Source: Chitinophaga sp. 180180018-3 (GTDB lineage Bacteria > Bacteroidota > Bacteroidia > Chitinophagales > Chitinophagaceae). Taken from it: 64,000 nucleotides of DNA. The DNA lies in assembly GCF_037893185.1 (NCBI RefSeq), contig NZ_CP140772.1, positions 2,790,001 to 2,854,000 on the forward strand, written 5' to 3'. This document shows positions 54,583 through 63,352 of this stretch, in pieces. A program made the position numbers and the translations under genes. The notes beneath the pieces are model-generated. The model was not told the origin of the DNA and searched no databases. It saw only the letters and a program-made list of their open reading frames with translations. Position 1 is the stretch's first letter; each line of letters starts with the position of its first letter.

Positions 54583-54636
54583 GATAATATCTGGTATCCC
54601 TAAAAATCTGAGCAAGACTATTTAAGTATCACCAAA
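54550..54636 (-). ncRNA. Candidate cis-antisense sRNA in the fecR-susC gap (locus 3), DonS-like
   Basis: A -7 element (TACTTTTG on the minus strand, 54642-54649) that overlaps the susC3 start codon, and a terminator at 54550-54582, define a transcript of about 87 nt antisense to the susC3 leader. The terminator sequence is related to the one in locus 2 (19 of 24 positions identical over the hairpin) with a U-A to C-G compensatory change. The -33 box is weaker (TTTT). The start point is estimated. Confidence 0.55.
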
Positions 54637-54641
54637 CGCCA

Positions 54642-54672
54642 CAAAAGTATGTATTTAAACGTTACCGGAAAA
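54642..54672 (-). promoter_or_regulatory. Antisense promoter over the susC start (locus 3)
   Basis: Minus-strand TACTTTTG at 54649-54642 is identical to that in locus 2 and at the same place relative to the ATG. At 19 bp the -33 box reads TTTT rather than TTTG. Confidence 0.5.
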
Positions 54673-57600
54673 GCCCCGGCGATGCGGGTGCTGTCAACCA
54701 AAATTTTCCTGGTTATGAAAATGACCGCTGCATGTTTACTTATTTTCTGCCTGCACGTCTGCGCTACAGGGTTCTCTCAAAAAGTGACCCTGTCAGTGAA
54801 AGATGCAGCCCTGCAGGCCGTATTTCCTGAGATCACGAGGCAAACAGGTATCTCTATTTTTTATGAAGAAGATGCCATACGTTATACCAGACCCGTGAGC
54901 ATCCAGGTGAAAGACATGGACCTCCGGCAGGTACTATTGCTATGTGTGAAAGATCAGCCCATCAGTTTTGTGATGGATGAAAACAATATTACGATCAGGC
55001 GAACGGCCACGCGTAAACTGCCGGCGCCAGCCGTAGCAGATACCCTGCTGCCGGTTTCGGGTACCATCACCGATAAGAAAGGCGCGCCTGTTCCGGGCGC
55101 TACCATCCTCGTGAAGGATAAAAAAACCGGTACTACGTCGGGCATAGACGGGTCGTTCAGTATCAGGGTACATAGCACAGACAGTCTCATTGTGAAGTTC
55201 ATCGGATACCAGCAACAGGTGCTGGGCATCGGCAACAGGCGCACGATCAACGTTACACTCACAGACACCGAAGGCGAAGGCCTGAACGAAGTAGTGGTGG
55301 TGGGCATGAACTTCCGGCAAACCAAACGCTCCGTTACAGGGGCCATGTCTACCATACAAACGAAAGAGCTGAAACAAAGTCCGGTAGCCAATCTTAACAA
55401 CGCGCTGGCAGGCCGCCTGCCTGGCCTGATCACCGTACAGTCGTCCGGTCAGCCCGGAGAAGACGCCGCTGCCATGTACATCAGGGGAATTGCTACCTAC
55501 GGCGGCAACACGGCTCCGCTGGTGGTGATCGACGGTTTGCCGAGAGGACAGGGCAGCTTCAGCCAGATCGATCCCAATGAAGTGGAATCTGTATCTATTC
55601 TGAAAGACGCCAGCTCTTCCGCCTTATATGGCATACAGGGCGCAAACGGCGTGATTGTAGTTACCACGAAACGCGGCAGATCAGGCCAGAAACCGGCTAT
55701 CGATTTCACCGCTCAACAGGGTGTACAACAGGTGATGCGGCTGCCACGCCCGATGAACACTTACGAAAGTGCGCTCTATTTTAATGACTACGACCGCAAC
55801 AACGGATCTGTTCAGCGTTTCAGCGATGAGGCACTGAAGATCGTGAAAGATAAATCTGATCCTTATTTATATCCCGATGTAAACTGGTATGATGAAATCC
55901 TTAAGAAAGCAGCAGCCCAGAATCAGTACAACATCAATATCTCCGGCAGCTCCAACAAAGTACGCTACTTTGTTTCCGGCAGCTATATCCGGCAGGCATC
56001 TTTATTAAAACATGGCGATCTGTTTAAGAAAAACTACGACAAGGCCAGTAACTTCAACCGTTATAATTTCCGCTCCAATATCGATATTCAGGCCACCGAT
56101 AAACTACAGGTGCAGGTAGATCTGGCCGGCCGTCTCGAGCAACGCGTAGGGCCTATGCCCAGCTTCACCGAGGTATTTAATCAGATCAACAATATGCCTC
56201 CTTTCGCCCTGCCTGTGTTTAACCCCAATGGTACGCTGGGCGCCGCCAGTAATGTAGAAATACCCTACTGGAGAAACCCTTATGGGTTGGTAACACAAAG
56301 CGGTTACTATATCAATTCCACCAACGTCATGTATGGTACGATTTCCGCCCGGCATGAACTCGACTTTATATTACCGGGGTTAAGCGCACAGGCATTTTTT
56401 AGTTTCGAGAATAATAACTACAACACGGTTTCCCGTTCACAGGAATTTCCGGCGTACTGGTACAAGGGGCTGGATGCCCAGGGACAGCCGGTTTATCAGC
56501 AAACACGTATAGGCACCACGTTGTCTACTTCCGGCAACAACAACATTGAAAGATCTACGTATATAGATGCCCGTTTGAACTATGCCAAAAACTGGAATGA
56601 TCATGCGGTAACTGCCCAGGTGCTGGCCAACCGCACGCTGCGGGTGTTTAACTTCGACCTGCCTTATGCTTACCAGGGTGTCAGCGGCCGCGTTACCTAT
56701 GGCTACAAATCCCGTTATTTTGTAGAAACCAACCTGGGATACAACGGCTCCGAAAACTTTCCGAAAGGCAGTCGCTATGGCTTCTTCCCCAGCGCATCCG
56801 TAGGATGGGTGGCCAGCGAAGAATCTTTCCTGAAAGGCAATAACCTGCTCCGTTACCTGAAGTTCCGCGCTTCCTATGGTATGGTAGGAAATGATAAGAT
56901 AGGCGGACAACGTTGGCTGTATCTGAACGATTTCGCGCCGGGCGATGGCTATAACTTCGGCGTGAATCCCGAATTCAAAGGCGGCTACAATGAAGCAAGG
57001 GTGGGGAACCCGGCCGTTACCTGGGAACACTCTGCTAAAGCCAATGCCGGGCTGGAGCTGTCGATATTACCGCACGATATGATACAGCTGACCTTCGATG
57101 TTTTCCATGAAAGAAGAACCAATATCCTCACCGATCCGCAGCGGGTACCCGATTACCTCGGTATCAGCGGTCTGGCACCACTTAACAGCGGCATAGTCGT
57201 GAATAAGGGATTGGATGGAGAGTTGCGTTTTAATAAGGCCTGGAAAGAAGTCAGCATGTTTGCCAACCTGCAGTTCACCTACGCGCGCAATAAAGTATTA
57301 CAGAACGATCAGCCTGCACCGGCATTTCCCTATCAGGATCTGAGAGGCTACGAAGTAGGCTATGTACTTGGCTATAAGGCTATCGGCTTTTTCAAGGATG
57401 ACGCAGATATCAAGAACAGCCCCACACAATCGTTCGACAATAAAACCATTCCCGGCGATATTAAATACCTCGACGTTAATCACGACGGCGTCATCAACGC
57501 ATTCGACCGTGTGCCCATACAGGTGCAGAACGTGCCCCGTTATATGGGTGGCCTGTCGATAGGTGCATCCTGGAGAGGGCTCGATATCAGCCTGCTGCTG

Positions 57601-57981
57601 AACGGCGCTGCCGGCGGTACTGCTACCTACGTACCTCGTGTAAACGACCGCATACAGTTACAACGATGGACCCCCGAAAACCCCGACAATGCGAAGGTTC
57701 CGGGCGCGAAACAGTCTTCCAATAACACACTCACCTCCGATTTTTATCTGTTCAAAACTGACTACCTGAAACTCCGGAATGCTGAAATAGGTTATCAGCT
57801 GCCCAAATCATTACTGAAGCGGGTGAAGATAGACTATGCCAGGATATTCCTCAACGGGCAGAATCTGGCAATATGGGATAAGCTCTGGATCAAGGACCGC
57901 GACCCCGAAGCCGCCGGCTCCTGGAATCTGCCATATCCGCTGCAGCGGGTGTTTAATATGGGTGTCAATATCAGATTATAA
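54649..57981 (+). CDS. SusC/RagA-family TonB-linked receptor with STN domain (locus 3)
   Basis: The 1110-residue protein has a 22-residue extension (MYLNVTGKAPAM...) before a signal peptide (MKMTAACLLIF), then an STN domain (about 45-122, LSVKDAALQAVFPEI), a CarboxypepD_reg domain (about 134-205, VSGTITDKKGAPVPGAT), a plug with SALYGIQGANGVIVVTTKRG and a barrel. It is a transducer SusC. The extension resembles the one in locus 2 (ATG, then GK at residues 7-8). An alternative start at 54715 would remove it. Confidence 0.93.
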   Translation: MYLNVTGKAPAMRVLSTKIFLVMKMTAACLLIFCLHVCATGFSQKVTLSVKDAALQAVFPEITRQTGISIFYEEDAIRYTRPVSIQVKDMDLRQVLLLCVKDQPISFVMDENNITIRRTATRKLPAPAVADTLLPVSGTITDKKGAPVPGATILVKDKKTGTTSGIDGSFSIRVHSTDSLIVKFIGYQQQVLGIGNRRTINVTLTDTEGEGLNEVVVVGMNFRQTKRSVTGAMSTIQTKELKQSPVANLNNALAGRLPGLITVQSSGQPGEDAAAMYIRGIATYGGNTAPLVVIDGLPRGQGSFSQIDPNEVESVSILKDASSSALYGIQGANGVIVVTTKRGRSGQKPAIDFTAQQGVQQVMRLPRPMNTYESALYFNDYDRNNGSVQRFSDEALKIVKDKSDPYLYPDVNWYDEILKKAAAQNQYNINISGSSNKVRYFVSGSYIRQASLLKHGDLFKKNYDKASNFNRYNFRSNIDIQATDKLQVQVDLAGRLEQRVGPMPSFTEVFNQINNMPPFALPVFNPNGTLGAASNVEIPYWRNPYGLVTQSGYYINSTNVMYGTISARHELDFILPGLSAQAFFSFENNNYNTVSRSQEFPAYWYKGLDAQGQPVYQQTRIGTTLSTSGNNNIERSTYIDARLNYAKNWNDHAVTAQVLANRTLRVFNFDLPYAYQGVSGRVTYGYKSRYFVETNLGYNGSENFPKGSRYGFFPSASVGWVASEESFLKGNNLLRYLKFRASYGMVGNDKIGGQRWLYLNDFAPGDGYNFGVNPEFKGGYNEARVGNPAVTWEHSAKANAGLELSILPHDMIQLTFDVFHERRTNILTDPQRVPDYLGISGLAPLNSGIVVNKGLDGELRFNKAWKEVSMFANLQFTYARNKVLQNDQPAPAFPYQDLRGYEVGYVLGYKAIGFFKDDADIKNSPTQSFDNKTIPGDIKYLDVNHDGVINAFDRVPIQVQNVPRYMGGLSIGASWRGLDISLLLNGAAGGTATYVPRVNDRIQLQRWTPENPDNAKVPGAKQSSNNTLTSDFYLFKTDYLKLRNAEIGYQLPKSLLKRVKIDYARIFLNGQNLAIWDKLWIKDRDPEAAGSWNLPYPLQRVFNMGVNIRL

Positions 57982-58002
57982 AACGATTAACCGGAAAATA
58001 TT

Positions 58003-59724
58003 ATGTTAGCAAAAATAAATATCAGGCTGTATTCCGCGAAGATGGCGGCATTGGTGGCTGTGGTGATCCTGACTTTTTCTTCCTGTAGAAAAGACTTCCT
58101 GGAACGCGCTCCCAGCGATCTGATCGACGAAGACAAAGTATTCAGTAATATCGATAATGCGGAAGCGTTTCTCAACAACGCTTACCGCGAAGTGCCGACG
58201 CTCGTGTACCGGAATAAAAATGATAAGAGTGGTTACTATAACCTGGGTTCTGCTACGGATGAAGGTGCAGGTATGTGGGGACTGGATAATACCGCGGTGG
58301 CATTTAACAGCGGTAACTGGAACCCTGTAGCGTTTCCGCTGGATTGGTCGTGGTTCGCATATTACGCGTCTATCAGGAAAGTTAACGTCTTCCTGAAAAA
58401 TTATCAGCGCATACCGGAAGAAGTATCCGGGCAATCAACCGGCAGCAAGAAGAAAAGAATGCTGGGAGAAGCCCACGGACTGCGGGCTTACTACTATTTC
58501 CTGTTGTATACCATGTGGGGAGAAGTGCCCATCATAGAGAATCCGTTGAAACCAGGAGGTACGGAAAATATTAACATACCGCGAAGCAAAATAAGTGACG
58601 TGATCGCATTTATTGATCAGGATTTGCAGGCTGCTATTGCTAACCTGCCGGCAACGCAGAATGTTTCCGATTTCGGGCGTTTTACATCTGCTACCGCTAA
58701 AGCGTTGCTGTCGAGGTTATACCTCTATTATGCCAGCGAATTATCTAATCCGGGCCATGATCAGGCGAGATGGAATAAGGCAATGGATGCATCCAAAGAA
58801 GCGATCGATTTTGCGCTGGCCAATGGTTACGCATTATGTGTAACCGACAATGGTGGCAAAAGAGCCTACGAAAGGGTATTCCTGGAAATGAATAATCCGG
58901 AAACCATCTGGTCGAGCTTCGGCCCTTACGAAGGCAATGGTAACTACTGGGATTTCTGGTCTGGCTCCCTGGGCACCGGTGGATGGTATGGCGAAAGTCC
59001 GCTGCAAGAAATGGTAGACTCCTATGAAATGCTGAATGGAGAGATACCCGTTACCGGCTACGATGCCAGTGGTGCGCAGATCATTAATCCTGCTGCAGGA
59101 TACGATCCGGATCATCCCTTCGATAACCGGGATCCGCGTTTTTACCAGACTGTCCTGTACCACGGTGCCACCTGGAAAGGACGAACTGTAAATGTAGCAC
59201 CTGGCGGAACAGACTACAGCACCGATAAACCCCGTGTCAATTATTTCTGGCGTAAATACATTCAGGAAGAGCATAACCTTTTCAGTGGCTCCGGTTTCAG
59301 TCAACGGCGGTTTATAGTATTCAGGGTGGGAGAGCTGTATCTGAACTATGCAGAAGCAAGAAATGAAGCAACAGGCCCTGATGCAGAAGTGTATACTGCT
59401 ATTAATAAAATCCGCTCCAGAGCCGGTATGCCCGCATTGCCGGCTGGATTGAGCCAGGCCGCTATGCGTGAGAAGATCCGTCATGAAAGAAAGATAGAAC
59501 TGGTGTTGGAAAACCAACGCTTTTGGGATGTAAGAAGATGGAAAATCGCAGAACGTACAGATAACGGCCCTGTGCACAGGATCAGCGTAACTACCACCGG
59601 GAAATTCTCTTATCCCGTATGGACAAGCCGCGTATTCGATAAGAATAAACACTACCTTTTCCCGATACCTCAAAGCGAAATTGATAAGAACCGGCAGGTA
59701 CTGACGCAAAACCCCGGTTGGTAA
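58003..59724 (+). CDS. SusD/RagB-family lipoprotein (locus 3)
   Basis: The 573-residue protein has a lipobox (TFSSCRK). TPR-like helices follow, including GEAHGLRAYYYFLLYTMWGEVP, then the SusD C-terminal RHERKIELVLENQRFWDVRRW block and the ending TQNPGW. It starts 21 nt after the SusC stop. It should bind an alpha-galactosylated glycan, judging by the GH110-type gene downstream. Confidence 0.9.
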   Translation: MLAKINIRLYSAKMAALVAVVILTFSSCRKDFLERAPSDLIDEDKVFSNIDNAEAFLNNAYREVPTLVYRNKNDKSGYYNLGSATDEGAGMWGLDNTAVAFNSGNWNPVAFPLDWSWFAYYASIRKVNVFLKNYQRIPEEVSGQSTGSKKKRMLGEAHGLRAYYYFLLYTMWGEVPIIENPLKPGGTENINIPRSKISDVIAFIDQDLQAAIANLPATQNVSDFGRFTSATAKALLSRLYLYYASELSNPGHDQARWNKAMDASKEAIDFALANGYALCVTDNGGKRAYERVFLEMNNPETIWSSFGPYEGNGNYWDFWSGSLGTGGWYGESPLQEMVDSYEMLNGEIPVTGYDASGAQIINPAAGYDPDHPFDNRDPRFYQTVLYHGATWKGRTVNVAPGGTDYSTDKPRVNYFWRKYIQEEHNLFSGSGFSQRRFIVFRVGELYLNYAEARNEATGPDAEVYTAINKIRSRAGMPALPAGLSQAAMREKIRHERKIELVLENQRFWDVRRWKIAERTDNGPVHRISVTTTGKFSYPVWTSRVFDKNKHYLFPIPQSEIDKNRQVLTQNPGW

Positions 59725-59750
59725 TCAAACTCAATCATATCCTGTTAATT

Positions 59751-59774
59751 CCCCTGCGGCGCTGGCCGCGGGGG
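59751..59774 (+). promoter_or_regulatory. GC-rich stem-loop between susD and the enzyme genes (locus 3)
   Basis: A 10-bp stem (59751-59760 with 59765-59774, one G-U) with a gctg loop lies 26 nt after the SusD stop. With no T run it is more likely an mRNA stability element or partial terminator that lowers downstream expression relative to susCD. Confidence 0.55.
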
Positions 59775-59814
59775 GATAACAGCCTTTTATTATCTCACCT
59801 TAAATTTTCTGCAT

Positions 59815-61401
59815 ATGCATTACAGATTATTTTTAATGATGGTGGTTGGATGTTGGGTGATAGGATGTAAGAAAGACATTGAAAAAAAGAATACCACTCT
59901 TCAGCGTATTCCGCAGGGAAATGGACTCATGACCGTTGTTGGCTCCAGTGCTACCTATGACTCTATTCTCTGGGAAGTGGACACCGTAAAAAACGTACAT
60001 CCGTACCTGTTTGATCAGATGGCGGGCATCGACAGATACCAGGGGCAGCTCTATATACTCGGCGGAGGCGGTACCATGTGGAATAACAGCTGGAATGGCT
60101 GGGGAATATGGAAAGGCGATAATGTCAACAATGCCGTGCAGCAGTCGCAGCCACAACCTGCTGCTAACTTTCCTTACTATCGTACGGAAGGAAACGACTG
60201 GTGTTTCTATTGGCTGATGGGACTTTGGATAGATCCGTCTGATGGTAAATTCTACTCCATTGCCTACAGTGAATACAACTACCTGAACGGTTGGGCCAGC
60301 GAAGCAAAGGAACGGCGCATGGGGCTTGCTACGTCGGTTAACAATGGACAAACATGGACCTATCAGGGCGATATCATTACGCAGGACAAATCCATCCCAC
60401 CACCGGCGGGGCAGCAATATTACGGCGCGGGCGATCTTGATCTTTTCATTCCGGGCGATGGGTATGCGTATGTCTATTATAAAAAAGGCTTCTATTCACT
60501 GTCTACGCTGAACAGAACGGCGCAGGATATTTGTGTGGCCAGGTGCCTGCTCAATGATAAACTTGCACCGGGGCATTGGAAGAAATTTTACAACGGTACC
60601 TGGGTGGAAGCCGGCATCGGTGGCCATGAAACCATCGTTATACCGGACGTGAATATTGCCAATGTATGTTACAATAAATTCCTTCAAAAATATGTTTGCA
60701 TCGGCAATGAGATCTATGGTAAAACATTTATTTCTTTTGCCAATAGCATGGCAACACAGGATTGGAGCCCCAGGGATTTCAGTTTTCCGGATATCAGCTA
60801 TCACTATAACTGGCATGTGAATGTAACCAACAATAACCAGCATGTCATGGGGCAGTCGTTCAAACTCTATACCACCGGGTTTTACCCAGCCACTAACAAT
60901 CGGCAGGGATATTACTACTACATCATGTTCGATATGAAAGAATATGACCGGACCGGCTGGGAAGTGATTGACTTTTCCTCTCAGGAGCCCTGGCCTTCAG
61001 CGCCACAGGAAGGAGGCGCCGCTTATGTGCTGGACAACAATCCATATACGTTCTGGTCTACCGCCTGGGTGAACGGGGAAGCGCCTTTTCCGCATCATAT
61101 TACCATCGATACGAAATCGGTAAAATCGTTGCATGGTATTACATTTAAGAATCGTAAATTTTATATCAACTATTCCAGCGGCCAGCCCAAAGATATGCAG
61201 GTGTTGGTGAGCCAGGATAACGTCAACTGGCAAACGGCGGCTACTTATACTAATATCGAAATACCGGAAGGCCCTGTGGAAGAAAGTAAAACAAGGCTTT
61301 CATTTCCTGCAGCAGTGAATGCACGTTACCTGAAACTGGTGGTGACCGCCATTCACGGCACCAACAAGGTGTTGTACTTTTCTGAGATCAGTGCTTTCTG
61401 A
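59815..61401 (+). CDS. Lipoprotein with DUF4185-like beta-propeller and C-terminal F5/8C (CBM32-like) domain
   Basis: The 528-residue protein has a lipobox (WVIGCKK). Residues about 40-385 show a propeller-like pattern of repeated WxxxGD and SxNxGQTWTYQGDI segments (the latter an Asp-box-like motif), resembling DUF4185 and GH43-type proteins. Residues about 395-528 (AAYVLDNNPYTFWSTAWVNG, then HHITIDTKS and LKLVVTAIHG) are a discoidin-type F5/8C fold that binds terminal galactose or related sugars. I see no certain catalytic pair. It is likely a surface glycan-binding or sialidase-like protein in locus 3. Confidence 0.68.
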   Translation: MHYRLFLMMVVGCWVIGCKKDIEKKNTTLQRIPQGNGLMTVVGSSATYDSILWEVDTVKNVHPYLFDQMAGIDRYQGQLYILGGGGTMWNNSWNGWGIWKGDNVNNAVQQSQPQPAANFPYYRTEGNDWCFYWLMGLWIDPSDGKFYSIAYSEYNYLNGWASEAKERRMGLATSVNNGQTWTYQGDIITQDKSIPPPAGQQYYGAGDLDLFIPGDGYAYVYYKKGFYSLSTLNRTAQDICVARCLLNDKLAPGHWKKFYNGTWVEAGIGGHETIVIPDVNIANVCYNKFLQKYVCIGNEIYGKTFISFANSMATQDWSPRDFSFPDISYHYNWHVNVTNNNQHVMGQSFKLYTTGFYPATNNRQGYYYYIMFDMKEYDRTGWEVIDFSSQEPWPSAPQEGGAAYVLDNNPYTFWSTAWVNGEAPFPHHITIDTKSVKSLHGITFKNRKFYINYSSGQPKDMQVLVSQDNVNWQTAATYTNIEIPEGPVEESKTRLSFPAAVNARYLKLVVTAIHGTNKVLYFSEISAF

Positions 61402-61432
61402 TGATTTATCTTTTGGTGTATTAATTAGCAAG

Positions 61433-63271
61433 ATGAGAATTACATTGATATCTTTTTTATTACTGGTCCTTAACAATAGGTGTTTCGGACAAACGGATAC
61501 TGTTCAGATAAACGTAACAGATTATAACATCCATCCTGGCAGCCGGCTTAATATAGAGCCGGTGATCAGGACGCTGTTAGCCGAAAACAGGAACGGGCGC
61601 TACCTGAAACTGGTTTTTCCCCGCGGCAGGTACGACTTTTGGCCGCATGAAGAAACGGGGGAGTTGTTCAAAGCGTCCGTTGCGTTTGATATCCGCGACA
61701 GGTCGGGTGTATGCATCGACGGTCAGGGATCAACATTTGTATTTCATGGAAGAATGATGCCGTTCAGGGTATTGAATGCAGCGGATGTAACACTCCGGAA
61801 TTTCAGCATCGACTGGGACCGGCCTTTTATGTCGCAGGCAGAGATTGTGCAATGCGGCGATGACTTTTTGGATCTGAAGATAGACGAAAACGTATATCCG
61901 TACGAGATAGAGAACGATACACTTTACTTCACGGGCGAGGGCTGGAGAAGTAAGATTGGTGGCAGTTATAATAATATCTTTAATGCAGGTAATAAAGACC
62001 TCGTATACCAGACCCGCGATAATCCTTTGGGGAAACTTTCAGATGCCACGGCTACATCGCTCGGGAAAGGACTGGTACGACTGCATTTCCGGCCTGCAAT
62101 GAAGCCGGCTCCCGGAACGCTGATCGCGCTTTATCACGGCTATTACATCACCGATGGTATACAGCTGATGCAGAGCCGCCGGCTGTGGCTGGAGCAAATC
62201 AACATTTACCATACCCTGAGTTGCGGGGTCATTGCTTTCAAAAGTGAAGACATCACCCTGAAGCAGGTGAATATCATAGCCAATGAAAAGAAAAATCGTG
62301 TATTCAGTACCGTAGCCGACGCCACGCACTTTAATGGTTGTAAAGGCCGCATTGTGATCGACGGATGCACGGTCACCGGCGCCGGCGATGATTTTATCAA
62401 TATACATGGTATGTATGCCCAGGTAGCCAAAGTACTGAACGATCATGAAGTGCTGCTGGCGCCGGATGGAAGGTACGTAGGCTTTGAGCCCGGTGATAAA
62501 GCCTGGCGGGTGGATACGGCTACGATGCAGCGCTGGCATGGTTTATCCGTGGCAGGGCAGGAGGCTGTATGGGAAAACGGCAGGGTTACAGGATACCGGC
62601 TTACTTTCACCAGCAATATCACCGGTATGCTCAATAGTGGCGATCTGCTGGAAAGTGCAGACAGGAACCCGGATGTGGAGATCACCAATTGCCGCGTGAT
62701 GAAGCGCAACCGCGCAAGGGGGATACTGGTAACCAGCGCAGGCAAAGTGCGCATATCCAATAACTACTTCAATACTGCGGGTGCGGCCATCCTCATTGAA
62801 GGCGACCGGCACCTGTGGTATGAATCAGGTGCAGTGAGGGACGTAGCTATTGAAAACAATGTTTTTGAGAACTGTTATACTTCCGGCAATAATATAAAGG
62901 AGGCGCCCTGGGGCTGGGGAGAAGGCGTTATTTCCATTACACCTTTTATCACTCCGAAAGATGTAACCTCTCCGGCGTACCATCACAACATCCGCATCAC
63001 TGGTAATACTTTCCGGCATTACGACTATGCGTTGCTGTACGCCCGTTCTGTAGATACGCTGGTGTTTTCATCTAACAGGATGATATATACGAATACCTAT
63101 CCGCCATTTTATCGTAAGGTGAATGTATACCTGGATGGATGCAGGCATGTAAGTATTGGTAACAATACATTTGATGCGGCTTTCCCGGGAAGAAATGTGT
63201 GGATAGAGCATATGAAGCCGAAGGATTTGAGGCAGTCCGGAAGCGGGAGGTTGAGCGTAAGCAGTCTTTAG
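61433..63271 (+). CDS. GH110-family alpha-1,3-galactosidase
   Basis: I chose ATG 61433, 31 nt after the previous stop; the frame's earlier ATG overlaps that gene and adds no plausible signal. The 612-residue protein has a signal peptide (about 1-20, ending CFGQ) and a right-handed beta-helix with the GH110 block GAGDDFINIHGMY (Asp319, Asp320), plus NFSIDWDRPFMSQAEI and ILIEGDRHLWYESGAV. GH110 enzymes are inverting exo-alpha-1,3-galactosidases that act on blood-group B or linear B glycans. It is the end gene of locus 3 and the best clue to its substrate. A palindromic repeat overlaps its stop codon. Confidence 0.88.
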   Translation: MRITLISFLLLVLNNRCFGQTDTVQINVTDYNIHPGSRLNIEPVIRTLLAENRNGRYLKLVFPRGRYDFWPHEETGELFKASVAFDIRDRSGVCIDGQGSTFVFHGRMMPFRVLNAADVTLRNFSIDWDRPFMSQAEIVQCGDDFLDLKIDENVYPYEIENDTLYFTGEGWRSKIGGSYNNIFNAGNKDLVYQTRDNPLGKLSDATATSLGKGLVRLHFRPAMKPAPGTLIALYHGYYITDGIQLMQSRRLWLEQINIYHTLSCGVIAFKSEDITLKQVNIIANEKKNRVFSTVADATHFNGCKGRIVIDGCTVTGAGDDFINIHGMYAQVAKVLNDHEVLLAPDGRYVGFEPGDKAWRVDTATMQRWHGLSVAGQEAVWENGRVTGYRLTFTSNITGMLNSGDLLESADRNPDVEITNCRVMKRNRARGILVTSAGKVRISNNYFNTAGAAILIEGDRHLWYESGAVRDVAIENNVFENCYTSGNNIKEAPWGWGEGVISITPFITPKDVTSPAYHHNIRITGNTFRHYDYALLYARSVDTLVFSSNRMIYTNTYPPFYRKVNVYLDGCRHVSIGNNTFDAAFPGRNVWIEHMKPKDLRQSGSGRLSVSSL

Positions 63272-63352
63272 CTTTTAGTAAAAATGCAGCGGAGACTAAC
63301 GTGTAACTATGTACGTTAATCTCCGCTGCATTTTTACTAAAGACTAAAGATT
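63263..63352. repeat. Palindromic repeat, copy 2 (probable bidirectional terminator)
   Basis: Arms of about 40 nt (63263-63302 and 63313-63352) are nearly perfectly complementary around a 10-nt centre, with the core agtaaaaatgcagcggaga. The core matches the repeat at 39301-39357. It spans the TAG of the GH110 gene and the stop of the convergent gene. Confidence 0.85.
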
